Positions 34,309 to 44,536 are shown, counted from the first letter of the stretch. The stretch: 64,000 nucleotides of DNA from Dermanyssus gallinae (GCA_003439945.1 QVRM01005454.1:173785-237784); one strand, 5' to 3'. Numbers and translations: made by a program. The notes: generated by a model from the letters alone, not told the origin.

Positions 34309-34790
34309 TGTTGCGCCACCAGCGGCTTAATAATGAAAAGACTTGGGTACGGGTATGTAACCCTGGGTAGCCTTGCTTGCCGGTGACGCCTAGAGCGCAG
34401 TCTCCATAACGGTAGAACTGACTCGCTACCCGTGACCACGACGAACGGCAGTCAAACACCAAGTGCGCGTATGCGCGTGTGCCGATGCAGTCACGGGAGG
34501 CACGTGGCGGCGTGCACGCCGGCAAGCAACCCGGATAATTCAAATTTATTATTCTTATTCGATATTTATTTCCATCGTGTTGCAGTTACACATGTACATT
34601 ATACCTATCTATTTATATTAATGTTTATATAATTTATACGACTAGAAATGTCAACGATATGATTAACTGCACATTTTCCTATGGAGGAATGTGTCTCGCC
34701 TGTGGCGCCCTCTACGGTCGAGGTGAGAACTAAGAGGTCAACGTCTCGTGCGACGTCGCTCTCAGGGCGAACGTCGGCGATGACGTCACA
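34309..34790 (-). repeat. 3' LTR of the BEL/Pao element
   Basis: 482 bp, starting TGTTGCGCCACC and ending GATGACGTCACA on the plus strand, so the outer bases are TG...CA. It is the downstream LTR because the element reads on the minus strand. It carries AATAAA at 34565-34570 and a TATA-like TATATAAA at 34624-34631 (minus). Confidence 0.97.
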
Positions 34791-35007
34791 CTCCCGCCGG
34801 AAGCGATGGTGCCTGTGTGACTTACACTTAGGGAGGCGCTTCCATCGCTTCTTGTTTGGTCCCGGCGCGAGGCGGCCAGCAGCTTATTTCGAGTTCAACC
34901 GTTTCATGTCTGCCGTGTTTGTTCTAAGTATACGTATATGTGTGTAACTGTACTATATCTCTGTTTGATTCATTTGTTAACATTTTTATTATGTTTTTTT
35001 TCTTTGG
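34791..35007 (-). other. 3' untranslated part and polypurine tract of the BEL element
   Basis: Between the stop codon and the 3' LTR. Directly next to the LTR the minus strand reads GGCGGGAG, a short purine-rich run suitable as the plus-strand primer. A perfect 10-bp inverted repeat (GAAGCGATGG at 34800-34809, CCATCGCTTC at 34842-34851) lies within 60 bases of the LTR. Confidence 0.7.
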
Positions 35008-38000
35008 TTAGTTAGCTTCCAGCTTGTATAACAATTGAATGGGACGCTTTAATATTTGGCCTGTAGCCATTCTAATCGTGCAGGATCTCTGCCTGAGATC
35101 CGATCTCTCCCCCCCAGAAAGAGAAATAACGCGGCAGAGAGGCCAGTAAGCTCTCGAAGGGGAGGGATCCTGTAGAATGCACATATCGCCTATTTTTAGG
35201 GGCGAACTGATGGCTGGTTCTCTCTGATGAGCCGAACGTAGATATTGTAAGTATTCTACTTTAAAGCGTTTCCAAAAGGAGTTTAGTATAGACTGTTGGT
35301 GCTTCCAACGCTTCGAAAAGACTATTGCAGAGCTATCGACAGAGTCTAAGGGGAGTCTGGTGGTCTCTGGCAGGGGAATCTTGTTCCTGTAGCCGTACAT
35401 TAAATCCGCTGGGCTGAGGGCCTTTACGTCGTCTAGGCTGGCTGATACTGCTGAGAGGGGTCTATTATTTACCATGCTCTCGATGTCCGTAAGAATAGTT
35501 TCTAATTCTCTGTAAGGAGGGACGTTGGTGCCTAGCACCTTACGGAGGGGTCGCTTGACGGTTTGAACCATTCGCTCCCACCAACCACCGTGCCAAGGGG
35601 AACGTTCCGTTATAAACTCCCAACTTATCTCTGAAGAGGCGAGCAAGTTCTGAATTTTCCTATCTTTAATGTTTTGGAAAATTAGCCCGATCTCTTTGGA
35701 TGCTCTCTTAAAGGTGCGCGCGTTGTCTGAGAAAATCCTCGAGACTGCAGTGTGTCTATTTAAGAATTTTCTGAGGGCCAGCAGAAATTCACAGCAGGAA
35801 AGATCTGGAACCAACTCTAAGTGTATTGCTCTGGTTACGGCACAAACGAAAAGGGTAATATAGCTTTTTGATTTTTCGCCTTTGTCGTTTTTCACGTAAA
35901 TTGGTCCAGCGAAGTCTATACCCGTATAAGTGAACGGTGGCGTTTGATCGATACGGAAAGCTGGCAAAGGAGGGATTGGCTCCGCGGCTGGTTTTGCCCG
36001 GAATCTCAGACAAACTTTGCAATTATGTATAGCCTTCCTAATAGCTTTGCGGGCGTGCAAAATCAGGAATCTAGATCGTATTTGATTCAGAGTGGCAAGT
36101 ACTCCTCCAGAGTGTAAACATTTCTTCCGGTGGAATTGATCGATCAGTAATCCAACAAACTGGTCATTTCCAGGGATGATTATTGGATATTTTTCGTCGT
36201 AAGAGAGATCATCTGATTTCTCTAACCTCGAACGGCAACGAATTAGACCGTTTGTATCGATAAAGGGGTTATACTGGCAGATTCGGCTAGTTTTTGAGAG
36301 GTCAGCGCATTGAGTCAGAAGCTCTTCTTTAAAGTGAATGCTCTGAATGTATTTTAGCAAGGTTGTTTCAGCTATACTATATTCTTGTGAGCTGATGCTC
36401 TCGCCGATAACTTGTTTTGGGTCTTTGCGCGACTTTGGCAGGAATCTTCTGACGTAAGCGAGAGAACGAACAGCTTTGGCCCACGAAGAAAATCTCTCTG
36501 CATCTAACGTGTTTTGTGTCGGGGTGGGTATGGCGGATGCTGCGAGGCAAACTGAGGCCTTTTTTTCGCTGTCGACCGAGGGGCTCGGCTGCTCATTAAG
36601 CTTGTACGGAGGCCGGCCTGGTGACGCAAGCCAGTTTGGGCCATTGACCCACAGATCCCGAGTCCCTTCAAGGGAGAGAGGGGAACCTCTGCTAACAATA
36701 TCTGCGGGGTTATCTGACGATTTGACGTAGTCCCACTTAGCGGAAGGCGAGAAAGACTGGATCTCTTTTATTCTATTTGCGACAAACGGCTTCCACCTTT
36801 CGGGAGAGTCGTTGACCCAGCCTAGAACTGACGAATTGTCGCACCAGAAATTATACGAGTCAATTGGAGAGGGTAGGTACTCTTTAATCTTGGACATGAT
36901 CCTAACTGCGATGAGAGCTCCCATAAGCTCGAGTCTGTGGATTGTCCAGTCACCCTTGAGGGGTGTGACTCTTGCCTTAGAAATAATAAAAAAAATCTTG
37001 GCTGAACCATTTTGATATATTTCGCGGCGATATACAACGCAGCCGTAAGCTACTTGACTGGCGTCGCAGAACGCGTGTAGTTCGCTCTTTAGTATGTTCG
37101 AGCTTCCGATATTTCCTAAAGTTCTTTTAATTCGGAAGTGAGCGTTAGACTTGAGGCTGTCGACGAGGGACTGGAAACATGTAAGGTTGTCCCCCGAAAG
37201 TTCAGTATCCCAATCCGATTTTTGTTGCCAAAGTTTCTGGAGTAGTACTTTCGAGTTTATGGTCACTGGCGAGATTAGACCAAGCGGGTCAAAAATCTGC
37301 GCTAAACCTTTTAACAACGATCGTTTAGTAGGGTTGCTCTTTTCTAGGCAGCCCATAGCGCTTTCCAGAAAGACGCCGAGATCGTCGGAAACTTGGTTCC
37401 ATAGGATGCCCAGGAATTTGAACTTTTCGTCTCTGAAAGATACTGTCGTATTCGGGAGAGGGGCTGCTTTCTCCATAAAAGTTCCTAGATCACGAGAGTT
37501 AGTAGCCCATTTTTTGAGCGGGAAGTGGCCTCTTAGGAACGTTTCGTTTAACATTTTAAACTTCGACTTGGCCTCCTCAAGAGTGTGAGCTCCAGACGAA
37601 ATATCGTCCATATAGAAGGTCTCTATTATCTCTCTCAAAACGTTTTCGTATTCCGGATAGGCGGTTATCTCGTTCTCTAGGTGGTGCCTTAGGCCCTCGC
37701 AATGCAGCCATGGACTGCAGATCAACCCAAAGTCTAGAACTGTGCCCCAAAATTCTTTTATGGGGGCGGCGGGGTTTATGGAGATCCCTAAAGGCCAAAA
37801 AAACCGCAAAAAAGTCCTGTGAGCGGGGTTGATTTTGAATTGCAAAAAGGCTTTTTCTATGTCGGAAACAATGGCTATATTGTATTTGCGAAAGTGAAGG
37901 AGAACTTTTATTATATCTGGGAGTAGGTTGGGGCCTTGGTGAAGAACATCGTTAAGGGAGGCTTCGTCTCGTCTCCGAGCGCCCGCATCCTTTACTACCC

Positions 38001-40485
38001 TCACCTTCAGTTCAGCAGAGGGCTTGCTAGGATTTTTTGCCACTGCTAGAATGGGGAGGTAGTGAGCGAGCTCGTTGTTCTTTCTTGGAATGGCTTCTTC
38101 GGCGAAACCGTTTTCAATGTATTTCGCCATCTCTAAGTCAACTGCCTCTAGCAGTGCTTTATTCTTCCTTGTGGAGGCTAGGAAATTTTTTAGACGAGAT
38201 CTTGCTATATTTTCATTGTCTCCTAGCGTTCTTAAGTTGTCTTTGAATGGGAGGCTTACTACGTAGCGCCCGTTGGGGAGCCTATCGACCGACTCTTTGA
38301 ATGCCCTAGTAAGCTCGTTTGAGAGCGGATCGTCTTCTTTACAGAGAGACTCTATCCCTAAGAGCTCTGTGTCCCACAAGAACTGTATGTCTGAGTTAGC
38401 GGAGTTAGCCTGCTCCGAACGTGTGCTCGACACTAGGGAGTTATTTCGTAGTGCTACCGCTGTACATGGCTGCATAGAGCGCAAGGCGCAGAGAGAAGTC
38501 TGAAGCTTGTCGTTGTTTAGGGTTGGCCCGTCTTTCCCATTAAATACCCACCCGAATATTGTGCGAGTGGCTATAACCTCGTCTAGAATCTGAGTTTCAT
38601 TTGAGAGGATTTTTGGGAGGAAATCGGAGCCTACTAGAATCTCTATAGACGTAGGGATTTCCTCCTCAGCCCAATCGGCTACCGGAGATAGCTTGTGAGT
38701 GTAAGAGATTATTGGGAGCTCACCTTTAGTGATTTCGGAAATGCCTAAACATTTAATCTGGATTGTATCGTGAGGTGGGAATCTGCTCTGCATAACAACG
38801 TCGTAAACCTCGAAGTTTTGAACGTTCGAGACGTTTCCACCTATAGTGTAAGTCATCATAGGCTCAGAATCCTTAGAGGGGAGACCCAACATATCAATAA
38901 CTTTTCTTGAAATGTACGAGCGTTGCGAACCCGTATCTAACAATATGCGACACAACACCTTCTTTGGTCCATTAGTTACCCACACGAACCCGGTTTGGAG
39001 AACCGTACCACCGGCTAAACCGTTAGATTTGCACAATAGTGTACTAGTACGTGGATTTGCTGATGTGTGTGGATTTGTGTAGTTGGCGTTGTGTGTGTTG
39101 TTTGTGTCGCGTTTAGTATCTCTGGTCTGTCTTTGGTCGTTGTTGTTGTCGTCGTCATCGTTGTTGGTCTGTCTATTACACAATATTGCGAAGTGCCTGC
39201 CATTGCATTTAGGACAGTTCTTTTGCTTACTTCTACATTTGCTTGCCGTATGATTACGTCGGAGGCATCTCATGCACGCATTATTATCCATAATCATTTG
39301 TTTACGTTCCTCCAACGACAATATTTTGGTACACTTTTGGCTGGGGTGGGTCCCGCCGCAAAAAATGCATGAGTGGTTAACACTAGATGATGTCGTTTGA
39401 AACGCGTAATTGCGCTTATGTTCTCCTTGGCCCGAAAGGCTATGTTTCGTTGTATATGGGAGAGGGTGTGTGTGTGGTTGAGGGCGAGGGTGAGATGGTG
39501 GAGCACGACCGCTGCTGCCAGCAGCCCGTTTCACCCTAACCTCCCGTTCAAGAAATTCTAGCAAAATATCTAGCTTACACACATCCTTTTTCTCTGCATC
39601 TGATTTAGCTTCATATGCACGTATGAATTCGGTTCGCATATCCAACGGTAATGCGTCTAATATCAATGGAGCAAGTGTACTAGATAGCCCTTTCGATGTT
39701 TTGCCTAGCGCGCCTAAAGCGTTGACGTTCTGTTTGCACACTGACACGAAATGGTCTAATCTATCCAGTCTATACAAGTCTCTAGATCTGCATGCCTTTC
39801 TTAATTGGTTTATGTGTTCCTCTTCTGCGTCGTGAACATTGCCGTATTTACTAGTAATTGTGCCTAGAGCGATATCGTACTGTTGCTCTTCAAAGTCTAG
39901 GTGTGAGATGGCACTACTAGCTGGGTACTGCAGAGACTCTTTTAGCTTTCTAAACTTTTCTATTGTTGGGATGCTAGCCTTGTTCACATATAGGTCGAAC
40001 AGTTGAAACCATTCCCTAAATTTTTTTATATCTCCAAAAAATTTGGGGATTTTAACTTGGTTGTCTAGGCTAGGAGCTGAGAGAGAACCATGAGAAGCCG
40101 TCGCGATAGGGACGCAACTGGCTTGTCTGCCAATGAAGTCTTCCAACTCGATTATTAAATCTAATGCCTCATTTTGATAAGTGGCTTGGCGTTCAAAAAT
40201 AGCCTCTAGTTTACTTTCCGAGTTGGAGCTTACTAATGGTTCCCAAAGAATATCGTCAAGCTTACTTAACTGATCTTTGGACTCCTTTACTTGTACCAAA
40301 AATTTTCTAGCTTTTTTGATAGATTCTTCTTCTCTGGGTGTACTTTTGAGGAACTCGTATATAGCGTTTGCAGTCTTTGTAAATAGCGCTCTGACCGCCT
40401 TTCTTTTTTTCCATAGTGGCGTATAGCTATGGTCAACCTTTGTGTCTATACCTTCGGACTTTGTATCAGTTGATGCTGTTGCCAT
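35008..40485 (-). CDS. gag-pol: BEL/Pao gag-pol polyprotein, intact
   Basis: 1,825 residues from the ATG at 40485 to TAA. Residues about 20-120 are charged and helical. About 142-300 is the gag-like DUF1759 region ('KIPKFFGDIKKFREWF'). About 373-436 holds three zinc-knuckle-like motifs, C-x2-C-x3/4-H-x4-C. The aspartic protease has 'LLDTGSQRSYIS', with its DTG near residue 517. The reverse transcriptase lies at about 800-1000, with 'SDIEKAFLQF' near 872 and the catalytic box 'YMDD' at about 958-961. RNase H-like 'HAFCDAS' is near 1136. The integrase has an HHCC zinc motif ('HRKKCLHSGG' to 'CKVC', about 1450-1495) and a DDE core: 'GIDFAGP' (about 1523), 'FSDNARTF' (about 1585) and 'PWHGGWWERM' with the glutamate (about 1630). 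A DUF5641-like C-terminus ends 'IQLLYKLEAN'. The protein copies the element's RNA into DNA and integrates it. All key residues are present. Confidence 0.96.
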   Translation of the reverse strand: MATASTDTKSEGIDTKVDHSYTPLWKKRKAVRALFTKTANAIYEFLKSTPREEESIKKARKFLVQVKESKDQLSKLDDILWEPLVSSNSESKLEAIFERQATYQNEALDLIIELEDFIGRQASCVPIATASHGSLSAPSLDNQVKIPKFFGDIKKFREWFQLFDLYVNKASIPTIEKFRKLKESLQYPASSAISHLDFEEQQYDIALGTITSKYGNVHDAEEEHINQLRKACRSRDLYRLDRLDHFVSVCKQNVNALGALGKTSKGLSSTLAPLILDALPLDMRTEFIRAYEAKSDAEKKDVCKLDILLEFLEREVRVKRAAGSSGRAPPSHPRPQPHTHPLPYTTKHSLSGQGEHKRNYAFQTTSSSVNHSCIFCGGTHPSQKCTKILSLEERKQMIMDNNACMRCLRRNHTASKCRSKQKNCPKCNGRHFAILCNRQTNNDDDDNNNDQRQTRDTKRDTNNTHNANYTNPHTSANPRTSTLLCKSNGLAGGTVLQTGFVWVTNGPKKVLCRILLDTGSQRSYISRKVIDMLGLPSKDSEPMMTYTIGGNVSNVQNFEVYDVVMQSRFPPHDTIQIKCLGISEITKGELPIISYTHKLSPVADWAEEEIPTSIEILVGSDFLPKILSNETQILDEVIATRTIFGWVFNGKDGPTLNNDKLQTSLCALRSMQPCTAVALRNNSLVSSTRSEQANSANSDIQFLWDTELLGIESLCKEDDPLSNELTRAFKESVDRLPNGRYVVSLPFKDNLRTLGDNENIARSRLKNFLASTRKNKALLEAVDLEMAKYIENGFAEEAIPRKNNELAHYLPILAVAKNPSKPSAELKVRVVKDAGARRRDEASLNDVLHQGPNLLPDIIKVLLHFRKYNIAIVSDIEKAFLQFKINPAHRTFLRFFWPLGISINPAAPIKEFWGTVLDFGLICSPWLHCEGLRHHLENEITAYPEYENVLREIIETFYMDDISSGAHTLEEAKSKFKMLNETFLRGHFPLKKWATNSRDLGTFMEKAAPLPNTTVSFRDEKFKFLGILWNQVSDDLGVFLESAMGCLEKSNPTKRSLLKGLAQIFDPLGLISPVTINSKVLLQKLWQQKSDWDTELSGDNLTCFQSLVDSLKSNAHFRIKRTLGNIGSSNILKSELHAFCDASQVAYGCVVYRREIYQNGSAKIFFIISKARVTPLKGDWTIHRLELMGALIAVRIMSKIKEYLPSPIDSYNFWCDNSSVLGWVNDSPERWKPFVANRIKEIQSFSPSAKWDYVKSSDNPADIVSRGSPLSLEGTRDLWVNGPNWLASPGRPPYKLNEQPSPSVDSEKKASVCLAASAIPTPTQNTLDAERFSSWAKAVRSLAYVRRFLPKSRKDPKQVIGESISSQEYSIAETTLLKYIQSIHFKEELLTQCADLSKTSRICQYNPFIDTNGLIRCRSRLEKSDDLSYDEKYPIIIPGNDQFVGLLIDQFHRKKCLHSGGVLATLNQIRSRFLILHARKAIRKAIHNCKVCLRFRAKPAAEPIPPLPAFRIDQTPPFTYTGIDFAGPIYVKNDKGEKSKSYITLFVCAVTRAIHLELVPDLSCCEFLLALRKFLNRHTAVSRIFSDNARTFKRASKEIGLIFQNIKDRKIQNLLASSEISWEFITERSPWHGGWWERMVQTVKRPLRKVLGTNVPPYRELETILTDIESMVNNRPLSAVSASLDDVKALSPADLMYGYRNKIPLPETTRLPLDSVDSSAIVFSKRWKHQQSILNSFWKRFKVEYLQYLRSAHQREPAISSPLKIGDMCILQDPSPSRAYWPLCRVISLSGGERSDLRQRSCTIRMATGQILKRPIQLLYKLEAN

Positions 40486-41069
40486 TATGATCCTACAATA
40501 TAGTGGTCAAAGTGAATTAGCGTGTGTTAAACAGCAACCTGTGTGTTGATGAAGAGGATGGCTCCTGAAGGTAGCTCGAGATGGGATGACTCCTGACGAT
40601 AGCTTGAACTGGGGTGTCCTTGCCTCTTCACTGTTTCTTGCTTCCTCTCGAAGGCTTGAGCTTGGTTGATGTTCCGTGAGCGACTTCTTGTGATGAGTGG
40701 GGGTGATGGTGACTTTGCGCCTGGCACCCGCTGCACGGTGAGATTGGCGGCTCTCCTGAGCTCGCCCGACCACGTGCCGTAGACTCGGTCGATGAAGATA
40801 GTCTGTCCGGTATGGACGACTGACGAACGAGGTGGTTCAAACCCTGGTCAAGTTTGCAACGAGCGTCCTCCGCTGAAGGAGTGGACGGCTGCGGGTGACT
40901 AAGCACCAGACCGGTTTAGGACCAACGATGACTGTGCAGGAGATCTTGGCAGTGCGCCCGAGATCACCGCGCCTGGAGGGTTGCTGACTTGTGCAACGTG
41001 ACCGCAGCTAGGCGAAAATTCCTCCTGAAGAGTGCGCGGGTTCTGCTTTTCTGTTCTTCTGACACCAAA
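40486..41069 (-). other. 5' leader and primer-binding region of the BEL element
   Basis: 584 bases between the 5' LTR and the ATG. On the minus strand the leader starts TTTGGTGTCAGAAGAACAG. TGGTGTCAGAAG, two bases after the LTR, has the TGG that pairs with a tRNA CCA end and is the likely primer-binding site. I cannot say which tRNA. The short frames here are not conserved-looking. Confidence 0.7.
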
Positions 41070-41551
41070 TGTTGCGCCACCAGCGGCTTAATAATGAAAA
41101 GACTTGGGTACGGGTATGTAACCCTGGGTAGCCTTGCTTGCCGGTGACGCCTAGAGCGCAGTCTCCATAACGGTAGAACTGACTCGCTACCCGTGACCAC
41201 GACGAACGGCAGTCAAACACCAAGTGCGCGTATGCGCGTGTGCCGATGCAGTCACGGGAGGCACGTGGCGGCGTGCACGCCGGCAAGCAACCCGGATAAT
41301 TCAAATTTATTATTCTTATTCGATATTTATTTCCATCGTGTTGCAGTTACACATGTACATTATACCTATCTATTTATATTAATGTTTATATAATTTATAC
41401 GACTAGAAATGTCAACGATATGATTAACTGCACATTTTCCTATGGAGGAATGTGTCTCGCCTGTGGCGCCCTCTACGGTCGAGGTGAGAACTAAGAGGTC
41501 AACGTCTCGTGCGACGTCGCTCTCAGGGCGAACGTCGGCGATGACGTCACA
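41070..41551 (-). repeat. 5' LTR of the BEL/Pao element
   Basis: 482 bp, same sequence as 34309-34790 as far as I can compare by eye. Promoter LTR for the minus-strand transcript. Confidence 0.97.
41385..41392 (-). promoter_or_regulatory. TATA-like box in the 5' LTR
   Basis: TATATAAA on the minus strand, about 160 bases into the LTR. AATAAA follows about 60 bases later at 41326-41331, so a U3-R-U5 order is plausible with transcription starting near 41360. Confidence 0.45.
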
Positions 41552-41556
41552 CCACC
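41552..41556. repeat. target-site duplication of the BEL/Pao element, right copy
   Basis: CCACC, identical to 34304-34308. Confidence 0.9.
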
Positions 41557-42802
41557 TAGAAAACGTGTGCCTCAACTAAGCAACCGAGACAGAAGAGTGC
41601 TGTCGAAGCACATGTGCCGGCCGGAGCAATAAATAAATGTTTGTAGAAGTGGACATAACGAACGCACGCGCTACTCTAAGAATGAACGCAGGCGATGGGG
41701 CGGCCATCATGCCATATGATCGGTTCGCAGCAGTCCCTTATGTTCATGCAACACCCACCAGCCCTCGTTTATTTGCCGAGGTGACGAGAATGAGCACGAC
41801 GCTTGAGTCAAAATGATCCAAATGACTCGGCTTACACGGCAGAATACCAGAATTTTCCGATGCTTATGGGATGTGACTGAATGGCAGTTTTTTTTTGAAC
41901 TCAGCACATTTGGATCTAACCACATCAGACAGGCGACGGCTGGCTGAAACAAGGAATCTCCTCATTTGGCAACTGCGGTCATAGATACATTACAGGCCAA
42001 GTACGTGTTCAAAGTGCAGTCCCGGGATAAGCTAAAATCCGTTTCTACGCTGTGCGTTACGATGTCTGCTAAAGCTGGTTACTGTAAATGCGCCGATACT
42101 AAAGCTGTTCCATATTGAGCGCTTTCACTATCCACGAGACAACATAGATTTGCGTAAAAAACGTGCGGCTATCAGCAATACTTATGGCGGGGAAACGTTT
42201 CGCGTACATAGTTTAAATAATGTCTGCTGTCACGACCGTATTTATAAAACACATTTTTTTGGAAGGTTGGCAAGTCAAAGAGAACCAATCCCCGTTGTCT
42301 GGTTTTGTTTTTCTGTGAGTGGTTTTCGTTAAGCAGAGTTTCTACTTAATTGGGTGGGGGGATTCAAAATCATTACAAGCTTAAGAAGCCACATTAGAAG
42401 GACAGCCAGCCATTGTAATGGTTCGTTCTATTAAGCGTTTTCTGTAACAACGTAGTTTCCAGTTTTTGCGAAAGTAACACAAGTCATATTCTGGATGACG
42501 CAGGACAACTTCTGCACGTGTGCACGGACTCCTGATGTTTCCACCGCTAAACACTTGATTTGCAATCACGAGTCGACCACCATTATTTTGATACCGACAT
42601 GATCCATGATCTCCACAGGTTGCGCATATCCTGAAACTTTTTTAAACGATTTTCGGTCAGCAGTATGAATAAAACTAAATTTAGCAGTAGTTCACCACCA
42701 CTCATAAGTCTAACATATCCCCCCCCACACACACACTATTGAAATTATGCTTTTTAGACCATTCTACCAAAAAACGGTCTAAAATAACTGCGCTGAACTT
42801 TT
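41557..42802. other. unassigned spacer
   Basis: No gene recognised. AATAAATAAATG near 41629 could be a polyadenylation signal but has no partner. Confidence 0.4.
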
Positions 42803-42816
42803 TTATACCTTGAATA

Positions 42817-42885
<69 letters not shown>

Positions 42886-42887
42886 GG

Positions 42888-42924
<37 letters not shown>
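42803..42924. repeat. (TA)n microsatellite inside a perfect 16-bp inverted repeat
   Basis: TTATACCTTGAATATA at 42803-42818 faces its exact reverse complement at 42877-42892, with TA units between. A second TA run continues to 42924. The whole piece is close to a palindrome. Confidence 0.9.
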
Positions 42925-42926
<2 letters not shown>

Positions 42927-43460
42927 TTAGTCATTAAAACCTTGCAGAACGGTAACCCAAACGTTTTTATATTATTTACAGCCTGTAAATAACATGTTGT
43001 CACACATACGCCGAAAATGCTCTCCAGCTCTTAATTAATTATTACTCGATTTCAATTCTCACTGCCAACAATTCTTTCCATTTCTAAAAAGGGAAGCTCG
43101 CTTTAAAATTACAGCATGTACGCGCTCACATCAAAACCGCAGCTCCTCATCTTGCCGGTGATGGTCGACATCGTTGCAAGCCATCTTGCCCTTCCTTTAG
43201 GCATCTAACGTGCCCGTACAGATTTCCAATCAGACGTCATGTTCTGCCTTCGTTACTCTCTTTCCCTATACTTCGTATTGTTTAGCCTCACCATAATTCT
43301 GTTACATAGCACACGCCTGTTTCATATGCGGAAAACGCACTTGCACACAAGCATTCGGAAAACATTTGAATACAACCGCCTAATCTATCTAGGGGTTTAG
43401 TCCGTGTTGCCCCATTCACCACACGCTCACACGTCATAATCTCTGGCGACATGCCTTTGA
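42925..43460. other. unassigned spacer
   Basis: Nothing recognised. Confidence 0.4.
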
Positions 43461-43467
43461 GCCATGC

Positions 43468-43575
43468 TACTACTACTACTACTACAACTGCTACTATTAC
43501 GACAACAACAATCTCACGAGCACCACACCCCCATGTTACTACCCCCGTACTACTACTACTACTGGTACTATTACC
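43468..43575. repeat. TAC/CAA trinucleotide low-complexity block
   Basis: Two TAC runs (43468-43486 and about 43549-43566). A phrase ACAACAATCTCACGAGCA occurs at about 43503 and 43576, so the block is partly duplicated, with a unit of roughly 73 bp. Confidence 0.75.
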
Positions 43576-43852
43576 ACAACAATCTCACGAGCATCGAACC
43601 CCCATGTTTCTTGTCGCCGCTTGCGGTGACAACATCAACGATTAGCAACGAATGTTCCTGCTGCTGCTGATAAAACTATATAGGATAGATAGACGATATA
43701 GGACGGCCGATGACAATGCATAAACGATATGTCAGCGCGTCCATCCGCCTGTCCGCCTGCAGGTTTGGCTATCCATTCACGTCATTCAGTCACGCAATAC
43801 AGAGATATGAAGGCCCTAGGTGACATCTATATGATGTGTCCGATTCAACGCC

Positions 43853-44218
43853 ATGGTCGCTTCGTTGTTGTTTCTGCTCCTGCTGCTGCTGATGTTGCTG
43901 CACCTTCTTTTGCTTATTGTGGCTGCTGAGGCAATAGGCAGTGATGCTGTGATACCTACCATGTTTTTGATCAAGAACGATGAGGGTGATGATGATGACA
44001 ATGAGGGTGATGATGATGACGAAGGAGACAATGAGGGTGATGATGATGACGAAGGAGACGATACGGCTGGCACAGCGGGCAGTGTCGTGTCACTACCAGG
44101 ACCTGCTTGCGGCGCCGCAGATCCAGATCACGGTGGGGGGGACTGCAGAAAGGCTGCTAGTACAAGCTTGCAACAACAACAACGGCAGCAGACGCCGTTG
44201 CTCCGGCCGAAGGCCTAG
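43853..44218 (+). CDS. possible small secreted acidic protein, or low-complexity frame
   Basis: 121 codons from an ATG in good context (CGCCATGG). Residues 1-27 are a leucine-rich hydrophobic stretch ending 'VAAEA', which would serve as a signal peptide with cleavage after the AEA. Residues about 43-70 are acidic repeats built from 'EGDDDD' and 'EGDNEGDDDD', encoded by a 30-bp minisatellite. The C-terminal part has a glutamine run ('QQQQRQQ') before the stop. The leucine run comes from a CTG/TGC repeat and the acidic part from a GAT repeat, so the frame may exist only because repeats avoid stop codons. No homologue comes to mind and no splice or promoter signal supports it. Confidence 0.2.
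   Translation: MVASLLFLLLLLLMLLHLLLLIVAAEAIGSDAVIPTMFLIKNDEGDDDDNEGDDDDEGDNEGDDDDEGDDTAGTAGSVVSLPGPACGAADPDHGGGDCRKAASTSLQQQQRQQTPLLRPKA
43979..44061. repeat. 30-bp minisatellite, about 2.7 units
   Basis: Unit AATGAGGGTGATGATGATGA followed by CGAAGGAGAC; two full units at 44002-44061 and a partial one before them. Confidence 0.9.
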
Positions 44219-44243
44219 AACTCTACGACTGCAGCTCTATGAC

Positions 44244-44300
44244 GTTTAGGGTAAACTTTTTTAGGGTAAACTCCTTTTTTTAAGGGTAAACTCCTAAAAC
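44244..44300. repeat. three AGGGTAAACT units
   Basis: AGGGTAAACT occurs three times within 50 bases, separated by T-rich spacers of about 5-11 bases. Superficially telomere-like (TTAGGGT), but only three units and irregular. Confidence 0.7.
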
Positions 44301-44536
44301 ACATTCGCGGTGGCTCGAAGCTCCAGGACATCGCGGCGGATTTGGGCTACGATCAACAACAACAACAACGTTGACGTCACCTTCTCATTTTAGCGGCCGC
44401 AGACGAGGGAATTTGGCTAACTAACAGTTTGCGCAATTTGTACCGTACTACAATCACAGCAACCTTATTAGCAATTCACTTGTTAACTTGGCGGGTGAAA
44501 ACGGCTTTTATTTATCGGCAGGTTTCGCAAGGCGTC

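Larger units (their letters stand above)
34309..41551 (-). mobile_element. complete BEL/Pao LTR retrotransposon
   Basis: The element is 7,243 bp, with two 482-bp direct LTRs, a CCACC target-site duplication and one uninterrupted gag-pol frame of 1,825 codons on the minus strand. The domain order is gag-like, zinc knuckles, protease, reverse transcriptase, RNase H, integrase, then a C-terminal DUF5641-like region, which is the BEL/Pao arrangement. No second frame that could be an envelope gene is present. The LTRs appear identical by eye over their whole length, and the frame has no stops, so this is a recent insertion and a candidate for an active copy. Confidence 0.96.

Noticed and set aside
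35669..39835. Open frames antisense to the BEL gag-pol
   Set aside because: Long coding sequence often leaves the opposite strand open; no family signature.
44244..44300. Interstitial telomere repeat
   Set aside because: Only three units, irregular spacing, and the unit is not (TTAGG)n or (TTAGGG)n.
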